64,000 nucleotides of DNA from Bactericera cockerelli (GCA_024516035.1 CM044958.1:43992303-44056302); one strand, 5' to 3'. Shown: positions 31,548-42,799, numbered from the stretch's first letter. Notes: a model not told the origin generated them from the sequence alone. Translations and numbers: made by a program.

Positions 31548-33596
31548 ATGACCTCTATCATCAAAAGGGTCATCTACCCCTTCTTCTTCCGCACAGTCCG
31601 GCTGCAAAAACTCCCCTCCACGAGTGGACATGACAGAATCATTCCCGTTCCAACCTCCACCACCACAGAATCATTCCCGTCCCAACTGGATACTTTCGAT
31701 CAACTTGAATCAAAACGAATCACGGCCCACCCCGTGGCCTACCACATTGGTAATGTGACTTGTCATCGATATGGTTCTCATAGTTGTCCGGTCAAAGTTG
31801 GACAATACCAAGAAAAAGAGTTGAGGCAGCTGTCGAGGATATGGAGAGATAAAACCATCCGTCGCTCGGTGCAACGATCCAAGATTACGATGCCTTCATG
31901 GATGAAAAATGAAAACAAACAGTTGTCTGAAAAAAGATATCCTACATGTGAGCCAAACACTCAGAAAACTTCAACAGTTTCGGACTGTATGTCTATGTCT
32001 AGAAGTACGAGTAGTCTTATTGTGGTTTCAAGTGTTTTCAACACTATTGATTTCAATTGCAAAAATATCACAAAAACGAAGCCTAATAAAAACTTTAGAA
32101 GCCTTAGACGAACCTACGAGACAAAACAAATAAACCCAAAAATATCCTCTATGAGACTGAACCCGAGTGACGGTGTCAAAGGTTTCCACACTGCCTTTAA
32201 AACAAAGGTGAAAAGAGATCAAATATCTCTCGGTAAGTGTAAAGTAAAATATCTGCAGAGTTATGTCAAAAAAGATATCCTAGGTGAAAGTATGGATACG
32301 ATAACAGATTCCGATGATTCAACTTTCGAAAGTGTCCATTTGGTGAGCGATTTTAATTTTTCTGAAGAGGAAAGACATTTGGAAAAGACGGAGAAGAAAT
32401 TGAAAACCTCTCATGTCATGGTAAACTGCATAAACAGAAAATGTGATGACACAGAACCAAAGCCTCGCTTAATCAAAGATTCCTCGAAAGAAGGTGTAAG
32501 ATCAGCTTGTCAATCAATGGATAACCAAAGAGATCGAGGAATCTCTGATGGCATACCAAATATCATAGAAAAGGCACCACCTCAGTTAAAAACAAAAAGT
32601 GAATCATCCATTTCAAAGGTGATTATAAAACTAAACTATGAAAAAGACCAAACAACCATTAGAAACGAGCCCATACCACATTATTATAAACTCGTGCAGG
32701 ATCCGACAACTGGACAGAACTTTCTTACATATTGTCCCTGCTTCAATGACAATATGAAAGAGTCAAGAAGGTTACATGAATCAGAAAGAAATAATCAGAA
32801 ACTCAAGAGTGAATCTGAAGAGAGGAAAGAAAAAAGAGAACAAATCAATGACATCTGTAATGAATCACTAAGTAAAAGTGATACAAGCTCTAGGAAAAAG
32901 CAAAACTCAAGAAAAAGCACAGATCGAGTGAATAAGGTCAAACAAGAAGCAGATAGGATGACAGATAAAAAGTGCAAAGAGAACTTGCAAGACTGTGAAG
33001 ATAGAGTGTCAGATGCGAGAAAACGGACATTCTGCTATACTATGCATGTTCACAATAAGTATTTGGAACTGGAAAGCAGACCTGATGTGAAAAGGAAAAT
33101 CGACAAGCCTACTCCTGAAAAACGCAAGAATTCTCCTTTTGTGACAACCTCTTCCTCAGCGATGAATACGTCATGTATTCCTCTCGAGACATCTTCACAA
33201 CAAAACCGCACTTTGCTAATGAAAAAAATCAACGCGGTACTAACACCGTTGAATAATGGGCTAGGTAGAGAACAAGACGAGCAGTACAAAAGCAGCGAAA
33301 TGACACAATCATCATTGCTGAATTGCAAACTCATGGAAAGTATCCTATTACAAAATGGCGGCAAGAAGAGTGCGAACAATGGGAAGAAAAGTGAGGACAT
33401 ATTCAAAAGCCACTGCGACGTTTATTACATCAATAAAACTGGAAATTTCAAGAGAAAGAAATGTTTTGAAAAGTCAGACCAGGGAAGCAGGCATACCACT
33501 TGGGATGATGTGTTCAACGATACGAACTGCCTTGACGTTTACGTGAATAAGGCACGCAAGTTTGACAGAACCATATTAGAAATGAATATAAAATGA
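31548..33596 (+). CDS. Uncharacterised basic protein, 682 residues, single exon
   Basis: An unbroken 2.05-kb frame starts at an ATG with A at -3 (AAGGAGAATG) and ends TGA. I recognise no domain family. The first ~25 residues hold a hydrophobic/aromatic patch (VIYPFFF) but no clear signal peptide. Most of the chain is polar, rich in Lys, Arg, Ser, Asn and Asp, and probably disordered. Residues ~408-470 are strongly charged, with coiled-coil-like composition (ESEERKEKREQ). A bipartite-like nuclear signal KRKIDKPTPEKRKN lies near 513-527. A compact aromatic/Cys segment HYYKLVQDPTTGQNFLTYCP sits near 377-397. Near the C-terminus a short motif occurs twice: DVYYINKTGNFKRK (~624) and DVYVNKARKFDRT (~662). 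Sequence composition differs from the repeats around it and codon structure looks maintained. It could be a fast-evolving orphan gene, a large exon of a longer gene, or a retrogene. A nuclear role is an inference only. Confidence 0.65.
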   Translation: MTSIIKRVIYPFFFRTVRLQKLPSTSGHDRIIPVPTSTTTESFPSQLDTFDQLESKRITAHPVAYHIGNVTCHRYGSHSCPVKVGQYQEKELRQLSRIWRDKTIRRSVQRSKITMPSWMKNENKQLSEKRYPTCEPNTQKTSTVSDCMSMSRSTSSLIVVSSVFNTIDFNCKNITKTKPNKNFRSLRRTYETKQINPKISSMRLNPSDGVKGFHTAFKTKVKRDQISLGKCKVKYLQSYVKKDILGESMDTITDSDDSTFESVHLVSDFNFSEEERHLEKTEKKLKTSHVMVNCINRKCDDTEPKPRLIKDSSKEGVRSACQSMDNQRDRGISDGIPNIIEKAPPQLKTKSESSISKVIIKLNYEKDQTTIRNEPIPHYYKLVQDPTTGQNFLTYCPCFNDNMKESRRLHESERNNQKLKSESEERKEKREQINDICNESLSKSDTSSRKKQNSRKSTDRVNKVKQEADRMTDKKCKENLQDCEDRVSDARKRTFCYTMHVHNKYLELESRPDVKRKIDKPTPEKRKNSPFVTTSSSAMNTSCIPLETSSQQNRTLLMKKINAVLTPLNNGLGREQDEQYKSSEMTQSSLLNCKLMESILLQNGGKKSANNGKKSEDIFKSHCDVYYINKTGNFKRKKCFEKSDQGSRHTTWDDVFNDTNCLDVYVNKARKFDRTILEMNIK

Positions 33597-34365
33597 AACT
33601 AATTGGACTCTGCACAAATCAGTTCTTGAGAGCGTTATTGATTCATCATGCTGACTAATGTTAGGTAGTTCTATCAATATTGACTGTTAGGTACTGAATA
33701 ATTCATTCTCGAGTTTGTATTCAATATAAGTTGCCTCATGCACGAAGGAGTTGCACTACCCCTCTAGCGACCTTTGGGAAGGAGAGGGTGAATCAGATTA
33801 GAAATTCAATATTTCCTAAATATGGTGCATCCTTGTTGCTACATCAGTGACGCACAACCTCAGTGGGTTTGCATATTATAATGTTCAATACAACCACACC
33901 TCCTGCTTTTCTGAATAAGATGTTCGCAAGGCTCCTAATACCCAAGGGGATGGCTGATACTTTATCTTCTTGAATATCCGGATTTAGAGAGAGCTTTCCC
34001 ATCTATTCATAATATTTCATTAACTTGAGTCTACTCACGTGTGCGCCGAGTTCATTGTTCTATTTCCTTGGAACTGGAGCTGAAAATACCCGTCCATTAA
34101 CTTGCTCAAGCATCTCTTCATAGGTAGAATCCTGACAGCCTTGCAATATTCTATTATTAAAAAATTACTGTCGGGAAACCCGGTTCTTTTATTTTCTCCT
34201 GTTGGGCTTCAATTCAACTAATTTAACCATCAACAGGTACGTTTATTTAGCCGTAAAAGCACTGTCCGTCCGCTATCATTACGTAATACGTATGGCCCAC
34301 AAAACACTAGAAACTTCTCACTCATCTAGAATCAGCTCAAGTTCAGAGGTGTCACAATACTCGTA
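33597..34365. other. Downstream flank of the 682-residue frame; no further gene
   Basis: No exon-like frame follows. ATTAAA at 34156-34161 could act as a polyadenylation signal, but this is weak. The sequence is non-repetitive as far as I can see. Confidence 0.3.
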
Positions 34366-34433
34366 TTAAGAGCGATCCCCAGCAGGGTAGGATTTTTTCT
34401 GATCTGTACTTGGGAGTCCGGGGTCAACTCATA
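34366..34433 (+). mobile_element. SINE-C fragment (box B to body)
   Basis: GCGATCCCCAGCAGGGTAGG, TTTTTTCTGATCTGTACTTG and CGGGGTCAACTCATACC. Both ends are missing. Confidence 0.65.
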
Positions 34434-34689
34434 CCAATTTCCAAAAACAAATAAAAAAATGAAGAACTACAAGAAGAGGAAAAGAAGATGAAGAAGCAGG
34501 TGGAAAACTGTCAGTTTTGGTTTGCTGCTAGGCCTCACGACTAGCAAGCCACCACCGCAACTCTGTAAGGATTAGAGCGTCTTTCTTCTCAGCAGGCCAT
34601 TACAGCCTGGACCCTTCTGCGGTCCGTACGCTGCACAGTGCTATCTTGTTGCTGGAGAAAGAAAGAGTGAGAAGGGAGGACTATGTAAT

Positions 34690-35260
<571 letters not shown>

Positions 35261-35349
35261 GTAAAGAGAGAGCACCATTGGAAAAATCTTCAATACAACC
35301 ATGTCACGAGGGTCCTCTTGGGGAATTTTCTGTGGTGCAGTTTATTTAT

Positions 35350-35755
35350 TTTTTATTGCTCTTCCCTCTCTCTCCCTCTCCTTTTCTCTGTGTCCCTCTT
35401 TCTATTTAACTTTCTCCATCCCTCTTTCTCTCTCTCTGGCTTTCTCTGTCCCTCTTTCTCTCTCTCTCTGGCTTTCTCGGTCCTCTTTCTCTGTCTCTCT
35501 TTCTCTTTAACTTTCTCTGTCCCTCTTTCTCTCCAACTTTCTTTGTCCCTCTTTCTCTATAACTTTCTCTGTCCCTCTTTCACTTTAACTTTCTCTATTC
35601 CTCTTTCTCTCTAACTTTCTCTATTCCTCTTTCCCTCTAACTTTCTCTATTCCTCTTTCTTTCTAACTTTTTCAGTCCCTCTTTCTCTCTCTTTGGCTTT
35701 CTCTCTCTCTCTCTCTGTCTCTCTCTGATGTTCTTTGTCCCTCTCTCTCTATCTG
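35350..35755 (+). repeat. CT-rich minisatellite, ~24-27-bp unit
   Basis: The unit CTTTCTCTGTCCCTCTTTCT plus CTCTAA repeats about 12 times with small changes, and a CTGGCTTT variant occurs in the first part. Confidence 0.9.
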
Positions 35756-35765
35756 TCCTACTTAA

Positions 35766-35984
35766 GATGGGGGTTTCCTCCATTTGCTGGAAATGGTACC
35801 AGCTACCCACATGAACCTCACCCAGCCTGGGTAGGGCCGGAAATGCGGAAATGCCAGCCTCACGTGTTCGGGAGAAACCGAATTTTCTGTGTGCAAAGTC
35901 TGCTTCGACCGAGAATCGAACTCAGTATATCTGGACTACGGCGTAACGGGCAGTAGTCACAACTGTTACGCCACGGAGGCTGGC
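35766..35984 (-). mobile_element. SINE-G copy, head plus core
   Basis: On the minus strand it starts GCCAGCCTCCGTGGCGTAAC, with box B GAGTTCGATTCTCGGTCGAA. The core has CGGCCCTACCCAGGCTGGG, GAGGTTCATGTGGGTAGCTG and CAAATGGAGGAAACCC. Part of the spacer between head and core is retained (GAACACGTGAGGCTGGCATT). Confidence 0.8.
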
Positions 35985-36086
35985 TACACTTAATATGACT
36001 CACCCTGTATATACAGGGTGTCCCGTATACAGATGCAAATATGTATGTATGTACGAATTTCTTTGTGGTGAAGCACAAGGCCTCTT

Positions 36087-36350
36087 CACAATTTTTGTGG
36101 GTAGCGCAGCATTACTAAGAGCCTCCTTTACATTTCGAATTATTCTATTACATTAATTTCTTTTTACTCTGGTAATGCCGCCACTGGTCGTTACTCATAC
36201 AAGTAACTACTCATTTTTCCTCACGAGGTATGAGTGGACCCCGAACATCCAAGTACAGAGCAGAAAAAATCCTCCCCCGCTGGGAATCGAACCCAGGTCA
36301 CCATGTGTGCAATGCCTAGCGCGCTAACTCGCTCTGCCACAGTGACTACT
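36087..36350 (-). mobile_element. SINE-C copy 5, nested in the MITE
   Basis: Plus-sense tail GTGGGTAGCGCAGCATTAC, body CACGAGGTATGAGTGGACCC, box B GGGAATCGAACCCAGGTCAC, head CTCGCTCTGCCACAGTGAC. Complete copy. Confidence 0.85.
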
Positions 36351-36355
36351 GTGAC

Positions 36356-36390
36356 GACTTCATGTATGGATAATATCCATACATGAAGTC
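36356..36390. repeat. Perfect 16-bp-arm hairpin
   Basis: GACTTCATGTATGGAT, AAT loop, ATCCATACATGAAGTC. It lies at the head-side border of the nested SINE inside the MITE. Confidence 0.85.
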
Positions 36391-36599
36391 AAAAATTACT
36401 TACTGGCTATCATTTCTTTAAAAATGTGCATCGATCCAAGTGACCTCTAGACCTGTGGGAAAAACAGGGATTTGGCCATAACTCTTTAACGAAGCAAAAT
36501 GCCCCACTGCAAGTTTCGCTCATATGATAGTCCACGGTGGGATGAACCTACCCTCAAAATATTTGCATCTGTATACGGGACACCCTGTATTGTATAAGT

Positions 36600-36945
36600 T
36601 ATAGGTACAATGGCATATTATGCATAGAGATTTCTTACTAAAATATTACACATAAATTATTGATGGCCTAAATTTATGGTATCTATTTTCATATCTCCTA
36701 GCCTCATAGCTATCAATATATCAATCTCTGGAATATTTGGCAAAATATTTGGTCCATTCAATTTTTTACTTCCCAGGTCAACTTTTATGTCAGTGTGTCT
36801 CCCACATCAATGTGAATATATGTTTCCTCACAGTAATTACCTACCTAAGTTTCTCTTTTTCGATATAATCTTATAGGTAAAAAGTTAGAGGTAAGGCGCA
36901 TGGTCTCTATCTCCAAGAACCGCTATTGCGAAGTTGATGAATTTA
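36600..36945. other. No gene seen
   Basis: AT-rich. The 66-residue frame at 36676-36876 shows no motif. Confidence 0.3.
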
Positions 36946-36949
36946 TAAT

Positions 36950-37150
36950 GGGAACATCTACAATATTTATGTCTCCTAATATGTATGTGTAAAAAAAAAT
37001 CGTCATAATCCTTTCAGTAGCTTCTGAGATTTGAGCGTACAAGGTACAAGCATTGTTCTAAGCGCAGACTGACGGGACGGGTCGACAGACAGACACCACA
37101 CCAAAGTTGCTCAATAGGTTATGAAACATCCAGAAAATAATATGAAAGAA
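36950..37150 (+). mobile_element. Dispersed GACAGAC-type repeat, second copy
   Basis: TCAGTAGCTTCTGAGATTTG, GTCGACAGACAGACACC, then CTCAATAGGTTATGAAACAT and CCAGAAAA. These align in order with the copy at 22180-22304. Confidence 0.5.
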
Positions 37151-37189
37151 AGTGAAATCGGAGCATGAAAATAGATAGATATTACCCAC

Positions 37190-37260
37190 ACACATAATGT
37201 GTCCTAACAAAAGGGCGGGGTTATTGCCTATGGAAATCTCTTCCTACCAACTCTTCTGCC
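37190..37260 (-). mobile_element. Family D scrap
   Basis: TGTCCTAACAAAAGGGCGGG and GTTATTGCCTATGGAAATCTC (plus sense). Only the conserved part remains. Confidence 0.55.
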
Positions 37261-37524
37261 AAGTCTCGATTCTAACATATTTTGACACACAAATCAAATC
37301 CATCATTCAACATTATGCGTCTCACTCTTGACTGGAAAATTTTATACAACGCAAAAACGAATGAGAAATTACTCATTTTAAAATTCGTATTGACAAAATT
37401 AGTGTTATTCCCTTTAGAATCTATCCCTCCCACTCTTTTATTGGGAATACTCTCGAGTAGCTATCTTTCTTCTCTGTCTCAATTATTTTCCGGTGAAGTA
37501 GATGAAGGGAGGGAATATTTGTCA

Positions 37525-37840
37525 TGGGAAAGAAAGAGAGAGTGTTATAGAGAGGGAGGGAGAGAACGAGGGAGAAGAAGAGAGTCATAGAGAGAAGGAG
37601 AGAGCGATATAGAGAAAAAGAGAAAGAAAGAGAAAAAAGAGGGATGAGAGAGAAATCAGCTATAGGAGAGAAAGGGAAGGAGGAGAGAGATAGAGATTGT
37701 GAGAAAGAGGAGGGATGAATAGAGAGACAAAGAGACATCTCTCAAACGAAAGCAAGAAAGAGAAGAAGGAAAAACAAAAACGATAAAGAGAAATAGAGAG
37801 AGAGAAAGAAAGACAACGAAGGAAAAAAATCTGGTGTAAA
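37525..37840 (+). repeat. GA-rich tract
   Basis: Purine-rich (GAGA, AAGA) plus strand. The Ser/Leu minus-strand frame at 37421-37738 is an artefact. Confidence 0.85.
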
Positions 37841-38470
37841 CATCACACGACTTTCCTTATCCCCCAGAAAGGAGTCGAATTCCGCCACTGGTGACTCAAA
37901 GGTAACAGATAACTATAAATCAATGCCAAATTTGTAATCAGCACTTAAAAATCATTGAAGTTGATATGTCACAACCCCCATCTAGGATGAGTAATAAAAA
38001 AGTTAGTCCAAGCGGGTCCCCCCCCCCCCCCCCCCCACAATACCGGTAAATTGGGGCCGGGTTCCAAAATGTTGAAGATATCAAAAAAATGATCAGAGTA
38101 AACCCCTATTATTTTTTTAATCTGAGAAAATGATGTCCTCTAACTTTTTTTGTATCTTTAACCAATTCAAAGAAGCGGTGCTTGCAGCCAATATTTGCGG
38201 CCCTGCGGCCGCAGAATGCGGCCGATTACAATCCGAATAATAAAAAAAATCGTCTGGTGTAAAAAATTAATTACCATACGATTTCAAGTCTCTAGCTCTT
38301 ACCGTTCTTGAGATATCCTGTTCACACACACACAGACAGACGCACGGACCAATTGCTGAAAACAACTTTTTTGGTATCCTGATGCTATAATTCGTCCAGA
38401 AATGTGAAAAGCTGGGTAGGTCAAATTTTCGACGAATACAATACTTTCCTTATTATAAGATAAGGAAAGT
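37841..38470. other. No gene; C run and a GACAGAC remnant
   Basis: A run of about 18 C lies at 38018-38036. ATACGATTTCAAGTCTCTAG, TTCTTGAGATATCC and CACAGACAGACGCACGG at 38274-38350 look like a third, decayed member of the GACAGAC repeat. Confidence 0.4.
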
Positions 38471-38477
38471 AAAAAGA

Positions 38478-38480
38478 CAC

Positions 38481-38568
<88 letters not shown>

Positions 38569-38610
38569 CTCCCAAGGGAAAAAAAGAGAGAGAGAAAGGA
38601 GGAGGGAGAA
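38478..38610 (+). repeat. (GA)n microsatellite
   Basis: About 90 bp of nearly pure GA (38482-38565), then GA-rich sequence. Confidence 0.95.
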
Positions 38611-38619
38611 ATCAGAAAA

Positions 38620-39955
38620 GGTGCTGCCAATGGGAGATCATTATTAATTTACACTAGAGTTAATTTTCTTCGGTAATAATTCGAATGACGGGAAAAATTT
38701 CATGGAAAATTGGAAAATTTTATTTGAAAATGGCGAAGTCCATAATCTTTTTGACATGGAGGGAGGTAGAATTATAGAGGGGGGGCGGTGACCTTTATAT
38801 CTGTGCGGGGTTCGCTTGTTTATTTTGTTGAATGAGGGGATACCTCTAGATACCTTCTATACATAGCTTAGTTGTTGCGGGGTAGGGTGTTTCATATACT
38901 TACTGGTCTATGGTTTGGGGGAGGCGCTACCTCATTTACTTATTTATATACTGAGGAGGAGGGGGAGGGGGGGGGGGTGGTATACTTACTGTTAAATTTG
39001 TGTGGGTGTTAAAGGTCTCGTTATTTTTACTTCACTGCAGTATGGCCAGTAAGCTTTCTGTTATGAACTGGATCTATGAAGATAGGTACTAACCTTTTTA
39101 CTTCCAATTAGGTGTTTTTAAACCAGAATATCAATAACCAATACAGAAAATCAGACCTTACCTATTTTTAGTTCCTTTTCTTTGATTGAGGGATGAGGGG
39201 AGCTATTTATAAATTGGTTTTAACGTTCATAATTTCTGAAATAATATTTTCCATCTATTCGTTTCATTTATTTGCGAAGGTATTCTTCCAAGCTAGTAAT
39301 AATATAAATATAACTTTTATTTATTTTAATTATCCTGAGGCAATTGATTATTTGTTTTTTTTTGTTTTTTTTTTTTTTTTTCTTTATAAATCAAATAAAT
39401 AAAAAATGGCTTGGATTTTTTTATTATTATTATTTTCTTCACTAGGTAGGTTGATGAGATGAAACAAGAAGTCCCTATTTATCAACAGTTTGGTCTGGGA
39501 GGAAAATAATCCTCATGATGGTTGTATTATAAAGAGCAATATTTTCAGTATGCATCTCTATGAAAATTTCATTCGAAGCAAACAATTGGATGGACGGGTT
39601 TTGAGGTTAACTTGAAAAAAAAGTTGTCTAATTTTCAAACACCTCATATCTAAACATAAAAAAATGAAAATCTCACTTTTCTTTTTTTACAGATTGAAAT
39701 ATTTGAAATAGGAACGTTAGTTATGGCGTGGAATACGTAGATATTCAGAACGGAGGGAGAGAGCCAATTGTCACACAACAGCTTTCGTGATAATATGTCC
39801 TGATATTAATCAATCCACGTACATTATTGTACATGTACATGTAAATTTGTATAATTTACATTATTATTACTAAACATAATTGATGACGTTTTATATACAA
39901 TAAAAATGCATACCTACCTAGAATATTTTACAAAATGACATTTTAAATCATCATC
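38620..39955. other. No gene; G runs and AT-rich sequence
   Basis: G-rich segments lie near 38780 and 38955-38977. A T run lies at 39356-39380. The 69-residue Phe/Ile-rich frame at 39193-39402 is AT-driven. Confidence 0.35.
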
Positions 39956-40170
39956 GCACTGGTAGTCAGTGGTTAACGCGCTCTTCTGGTAATCCAGGGA
40001 GCGTCCTCCATTGGTTCGAATCCCAGCCAGTGCATGAATTTTTCCTCATGAGTTTGAGTTTGTGACCACATAATAATAAGACTCTGAAAGTTATAGGTGG
40101 TAGAAAATGCTTTGAACATTAACCTCGCCTGGTGGTTACCTTCCAATAAAAAGTGTTATTATTATTATTA
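39956..40170 (+). mobile_element. SINE-A copy 7
   Basis: Head GCACTGGTAGTCAGTGGTTA, box B GGTTCGAATCCCAGCCAGTG, body ACATAATAATAAGACTCTGA, tail AAAAGTGTTATTATTATTA. Confidence 0.85.
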
Positions 40171-40263
40171 AAACAAAACTGGATCGAGGGCAGTGCCAAT
40201 ACCTGCGACCTTCTCGATCAATTTTTTACTCTTTCATGTCACTTTACTTTCTTTATCCTATAA

Positions 40264-40590
40264 CCGACCTCAGTAGCTTGTTCGATAAGGCGGCGGACTT
40301 GTAACCCGTAGGTCGGTGGTTCAAGTTCCGGTTTCAGAGTTTGAGTAGCTGTGATATCACGAAGGTGATTTTTTAAAGATGAGTGTTTCACTGCCGTTTT
40401 TATTTCATAGCTATGAAACAGGCGCTACTGTAGACGCTTGTGGTCTGTGTTATAGCGTACCCATCCCGTAGTATGCCTCCCCTCTGATGGGCGAGAAGTG
40501 ACACAATACGTCCCATTGTGTGCTTCTCAAGCGAGTGCTTAACCACTGAGCTAATCGCGGGCTTTATGATAACACAAATATGATAACTTA
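40264..40590 (+). mobile_element. SINE-E copy 3, interrupted by SINE-F
   Basis: ACCTCAGTAGCTTGTTCGAT, GCGGACTTGTAACCCGTAGG and GTGGTTCAAGTTCC form the head. The body ends GTGATATCACGAAGGTGAT at about 40368, and the missing AACACAAATATGATAAC resumes at 40571 after the F insertion. Confidence 0.8.
40369..40562 (-). mobile_element. SINE-F copy 4, nested in SINE-E, internally deleted
   Basis: The body GATGAGTGTTTCACTGCCG to GAGAAGTGACACAATACG is followed, after a deletion of the usual middle, by AGCGAGTGCTTAACCACTGA and GCTAATCGCGGGC, the plus-sense form of the head. Confidence 0.8.
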
Positions 40591-40605
40591 ATAAATTAGT
40601 AACAA

Positions 40606-40832
40606 TGCCGGCCCTACCCAGGCTGGGTGAGGTTAATGTGGGTAGCTGTTACGATTCCCAGCGGATTGAGGGTAAAACCCTCGTCCTGTCTACCTCTCAG
40701 GTCAGGACGTTAAAACCAAATGGTATTATCAATGGACATGAAAGGAGACTAGACATTAGATCTGGGCGTCCATATAATCCTCTCTCCACCGTGATTTAGG
40801 TATCAATTCCTATCTCAAGGACACGGAATTAG
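40606..40832 (+). mobile_element. SINE-G copy, core plus full tail, no head
   Basis: TGCCGGCCCTACCCAGGCTG, GGTTAATGTGGGTAGCTG, GGTAAAACCCTCGTCC, CAGGACGTTAAAACCAAATG, then a tail with GGACATGAAAGGAGACTAG and GATCTGGGCGTCCATATAAT. The 64-residue frame at 40605-40799 is a chance opening. Confidence 0.8.
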
Positions 40833-41190
40833 TATAACGAAGGTATTGTTATTGGGGATTCTTCATATCTCGGCCGAAGTGTTTAATTCATACTGACCGA
40901 CATGACGGATGACATTTGTAAGAACAAAACCCACCACAGAGTCGAAAGCAAAACTTTTGAAGTAATTCCTCGCGTGTGACAAATATTCGAAAAGTGTTTA
41001 CTTAGATGAGTGTTTGTTGTGCTCATAATGATATGGTGATGTATGATTTGTTAGTCATCGGACAACAGTTTAGCAGTTGTTGAATTTCTGAAATGTACAC
41101 TGGCTAAGTATTTGTTGATCATAACACAACAGCTTTTGAAATTGTGAATCATGTTTATCATAGCATGTTTATCTTATCATCATAACACAC
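40833..41190. other. No gene seen
   Basis: The phrase 'TTTGTTGATCATA-GACAACA-TT-AGCAGTTGTTGAATTTCTG' recurs in variants at about 41048-41090, 41112-41145 and 41450-41485. This suggests an old tandem array flanking the palindromic repeat that follows. Confidence 0.35.
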
Positions 41191-41400
41191 GCTTAGCCTG
41201 CGTACAACATGTACTTGTAACCTGTACAGATGTACACTGTATACAAGTGTACAACATGTAAACTTGTGCACTGTTAATTACCAATGTGTTTAATTACAAC
41301 ATGTAAACTTGTACACTGTATACAAGTGTACAACATGTACACTTAGCCTTACACTGCATTCAAGTGTACAACATGTACACTACACAACAGTCTAATTGTA
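41190..41400. repeat. Palindromic ACATGTAC/GTGTACAAC repeat cluster
   Basis: ACTTGTACACTGTATACAAG, GTGTACAACATGTA and related phrases alternate about five times. CTTGTA and TACAAG can pair in each. Confidence 0.7.
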
Positions 41401-41917
41401 CACAAGACGTTTTTGATCATAAAAAACAGCTCAACAGGTTTTGAATTTGTTGATCATAGGACAACAATTTAACAGTGGTTGAATTTCTGCTGTATATTGG
41501 GGTAAACATTTGTTGACGGTGATAATAAAAGTTGTATAATAGTCAGATAAACCCACTTGTACTTTTTGAAACGGTATTACGGTACACTATCTTTTTGGAC
41601 CATATCAGCCTCCAAACGGTCGTAAATACAAATCAAAAAGTTTTGCTTCTTTGTTTGACATGATATAACTGTATAATTTAATTTAAATAATTATGTAGTT
41701 TCATTCAAATCAAGTTTATAGTTCAAGAGTTATACACCACAAAATAGACAGACAGAAAACTCATTGAGTTAAAACTTCCACGTCACTTGGTCTTGTGAAC
41801 GTCACACGTGCAGAGTGAACCACCCTGTAACCTGTAAGTGTTTCTATGATTCACCCTCACTCTTTCAGTTTCGCCTTGGTGGTGGCGAACAAGCGGAACG
41901 GATGAGAACTTAGCACA

Positions 41918-42215
41918 CAAGAACTTTTTGATATCACAGAAGAGAAGTTAGCAACACGAGATTTAACAAACAGTAACCTCCTAATGTCACAGAGGAGAAG
42001 TTAGCTACACGAGAATGAGAAACAGCAACTTCTTGATGTCACAGTGGTGTGGTAGCAACAATATAGTAAGAACCAGCTTCTTCTTCATGTCACAGAGGAG
42101 AAGTTAGCAACACAAGAGTGAGGAGCAGCAACTACTTCATGTCACAGAGGTGAAGTTGGCAACACTAGAGTAAGAAACAACAACTTCTTGATGTCACAGA
42201 GGCGAAGTTTTCCAC
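41918..42215 (+). repeat. ~55-bp minisatellite, six units
   Basis: ATGTCACAGAGGAGAAGTTA, GCAACACGAGAGTGAGAAAC and AGCAACTTCTTG make up the unit. Units differ from each other by several substitutions and small indels. Confidence 0.85.
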
Positions 42216-42329
42216 CACTTGCTAATGTGCAATGTTGCCAAACTGACATTAATAATCATAATCATAGGGGCGGTGTCGTAATTATTTAAACAGAATGATA
42301 ATAGTTTGCCTCTCCTGTATTCTTAATTA

Positions 42330-42500
42330 TTTTCACAGCGATATTAGTTGTGACTTTTTAATAACAGAATAATTTTCATTATGATTTTACTTGTGATTTT
42401 ATAATTACAAAATAATTTTAATAGTGATATTAGTTGTGATTTTATAATCACAGAACAATTTTCACGATGATATTAGTTGTGCTGTCATAATATAATTATT
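42330..42500 (+). repeat. ~57-bp AT-rich tandem repeat, three to four units
   Basis: GATATTAGTTGTGATTTTAT, AATCACAGAACAATTTTCAC in variant forms near 42340, 42385, 42425 and 42470. Confidence 0.75.
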
Positions 42501-42584
42501 TTTATAATTATAATAATGGAGAAAAGTTTTGCCCGCACTCTGTGTCTTATGACTGCGCCACATACAAGAACGAGAAAGTAAAGT

Positions 42585-42795
42585 TTCAATGAAGGAGGAG
42601 AAAAGGGAGTAGTGGTAGGGGACAGGAATGGAGGAGAAGTATAGAGGGGAGGGGAGAAATAGTACGAGACTGAAGGAGGAGGGAGAGAAGGAGGGAGAGA
42701 GAGAAGGAGGGAGACAAGAAGAGAGGAGAGAGAGAGTAAGGTGAATAATAAAAGAGAGAGATGGGAGATAGAGAAAGGCAGAGAAAAGAAAGATA
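42585..42795 (+). repeat. GA-rich tract
   Basis: GGAGAGAAGGAGGG-type purine sequence. The Ser/Leu minus frame at 42586-42861 is its shadow. Confidence 0.85.
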
Positions 42796-42799
42796 GAGA

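Larger units (their letters stand above)
36013..36588. mobile_element. MITE with 30-bp perfect terminal inverted repeats
   Basis: The left end ACAGGGTGTCCCGTATACAG + ATGCAAATAT (36013-36042) is the exact reverse complement of 36559-36588. TA flanks both sides if the element is taken from CAGGG, which suits a Tc1/mariner-type insertion. A SINE-C copy (36087-36350) is inserted within it, leaving about 310 bp of original element. A perfect hairpin lies at 36356-36390. It has no transposase. Confidence 0.8.
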
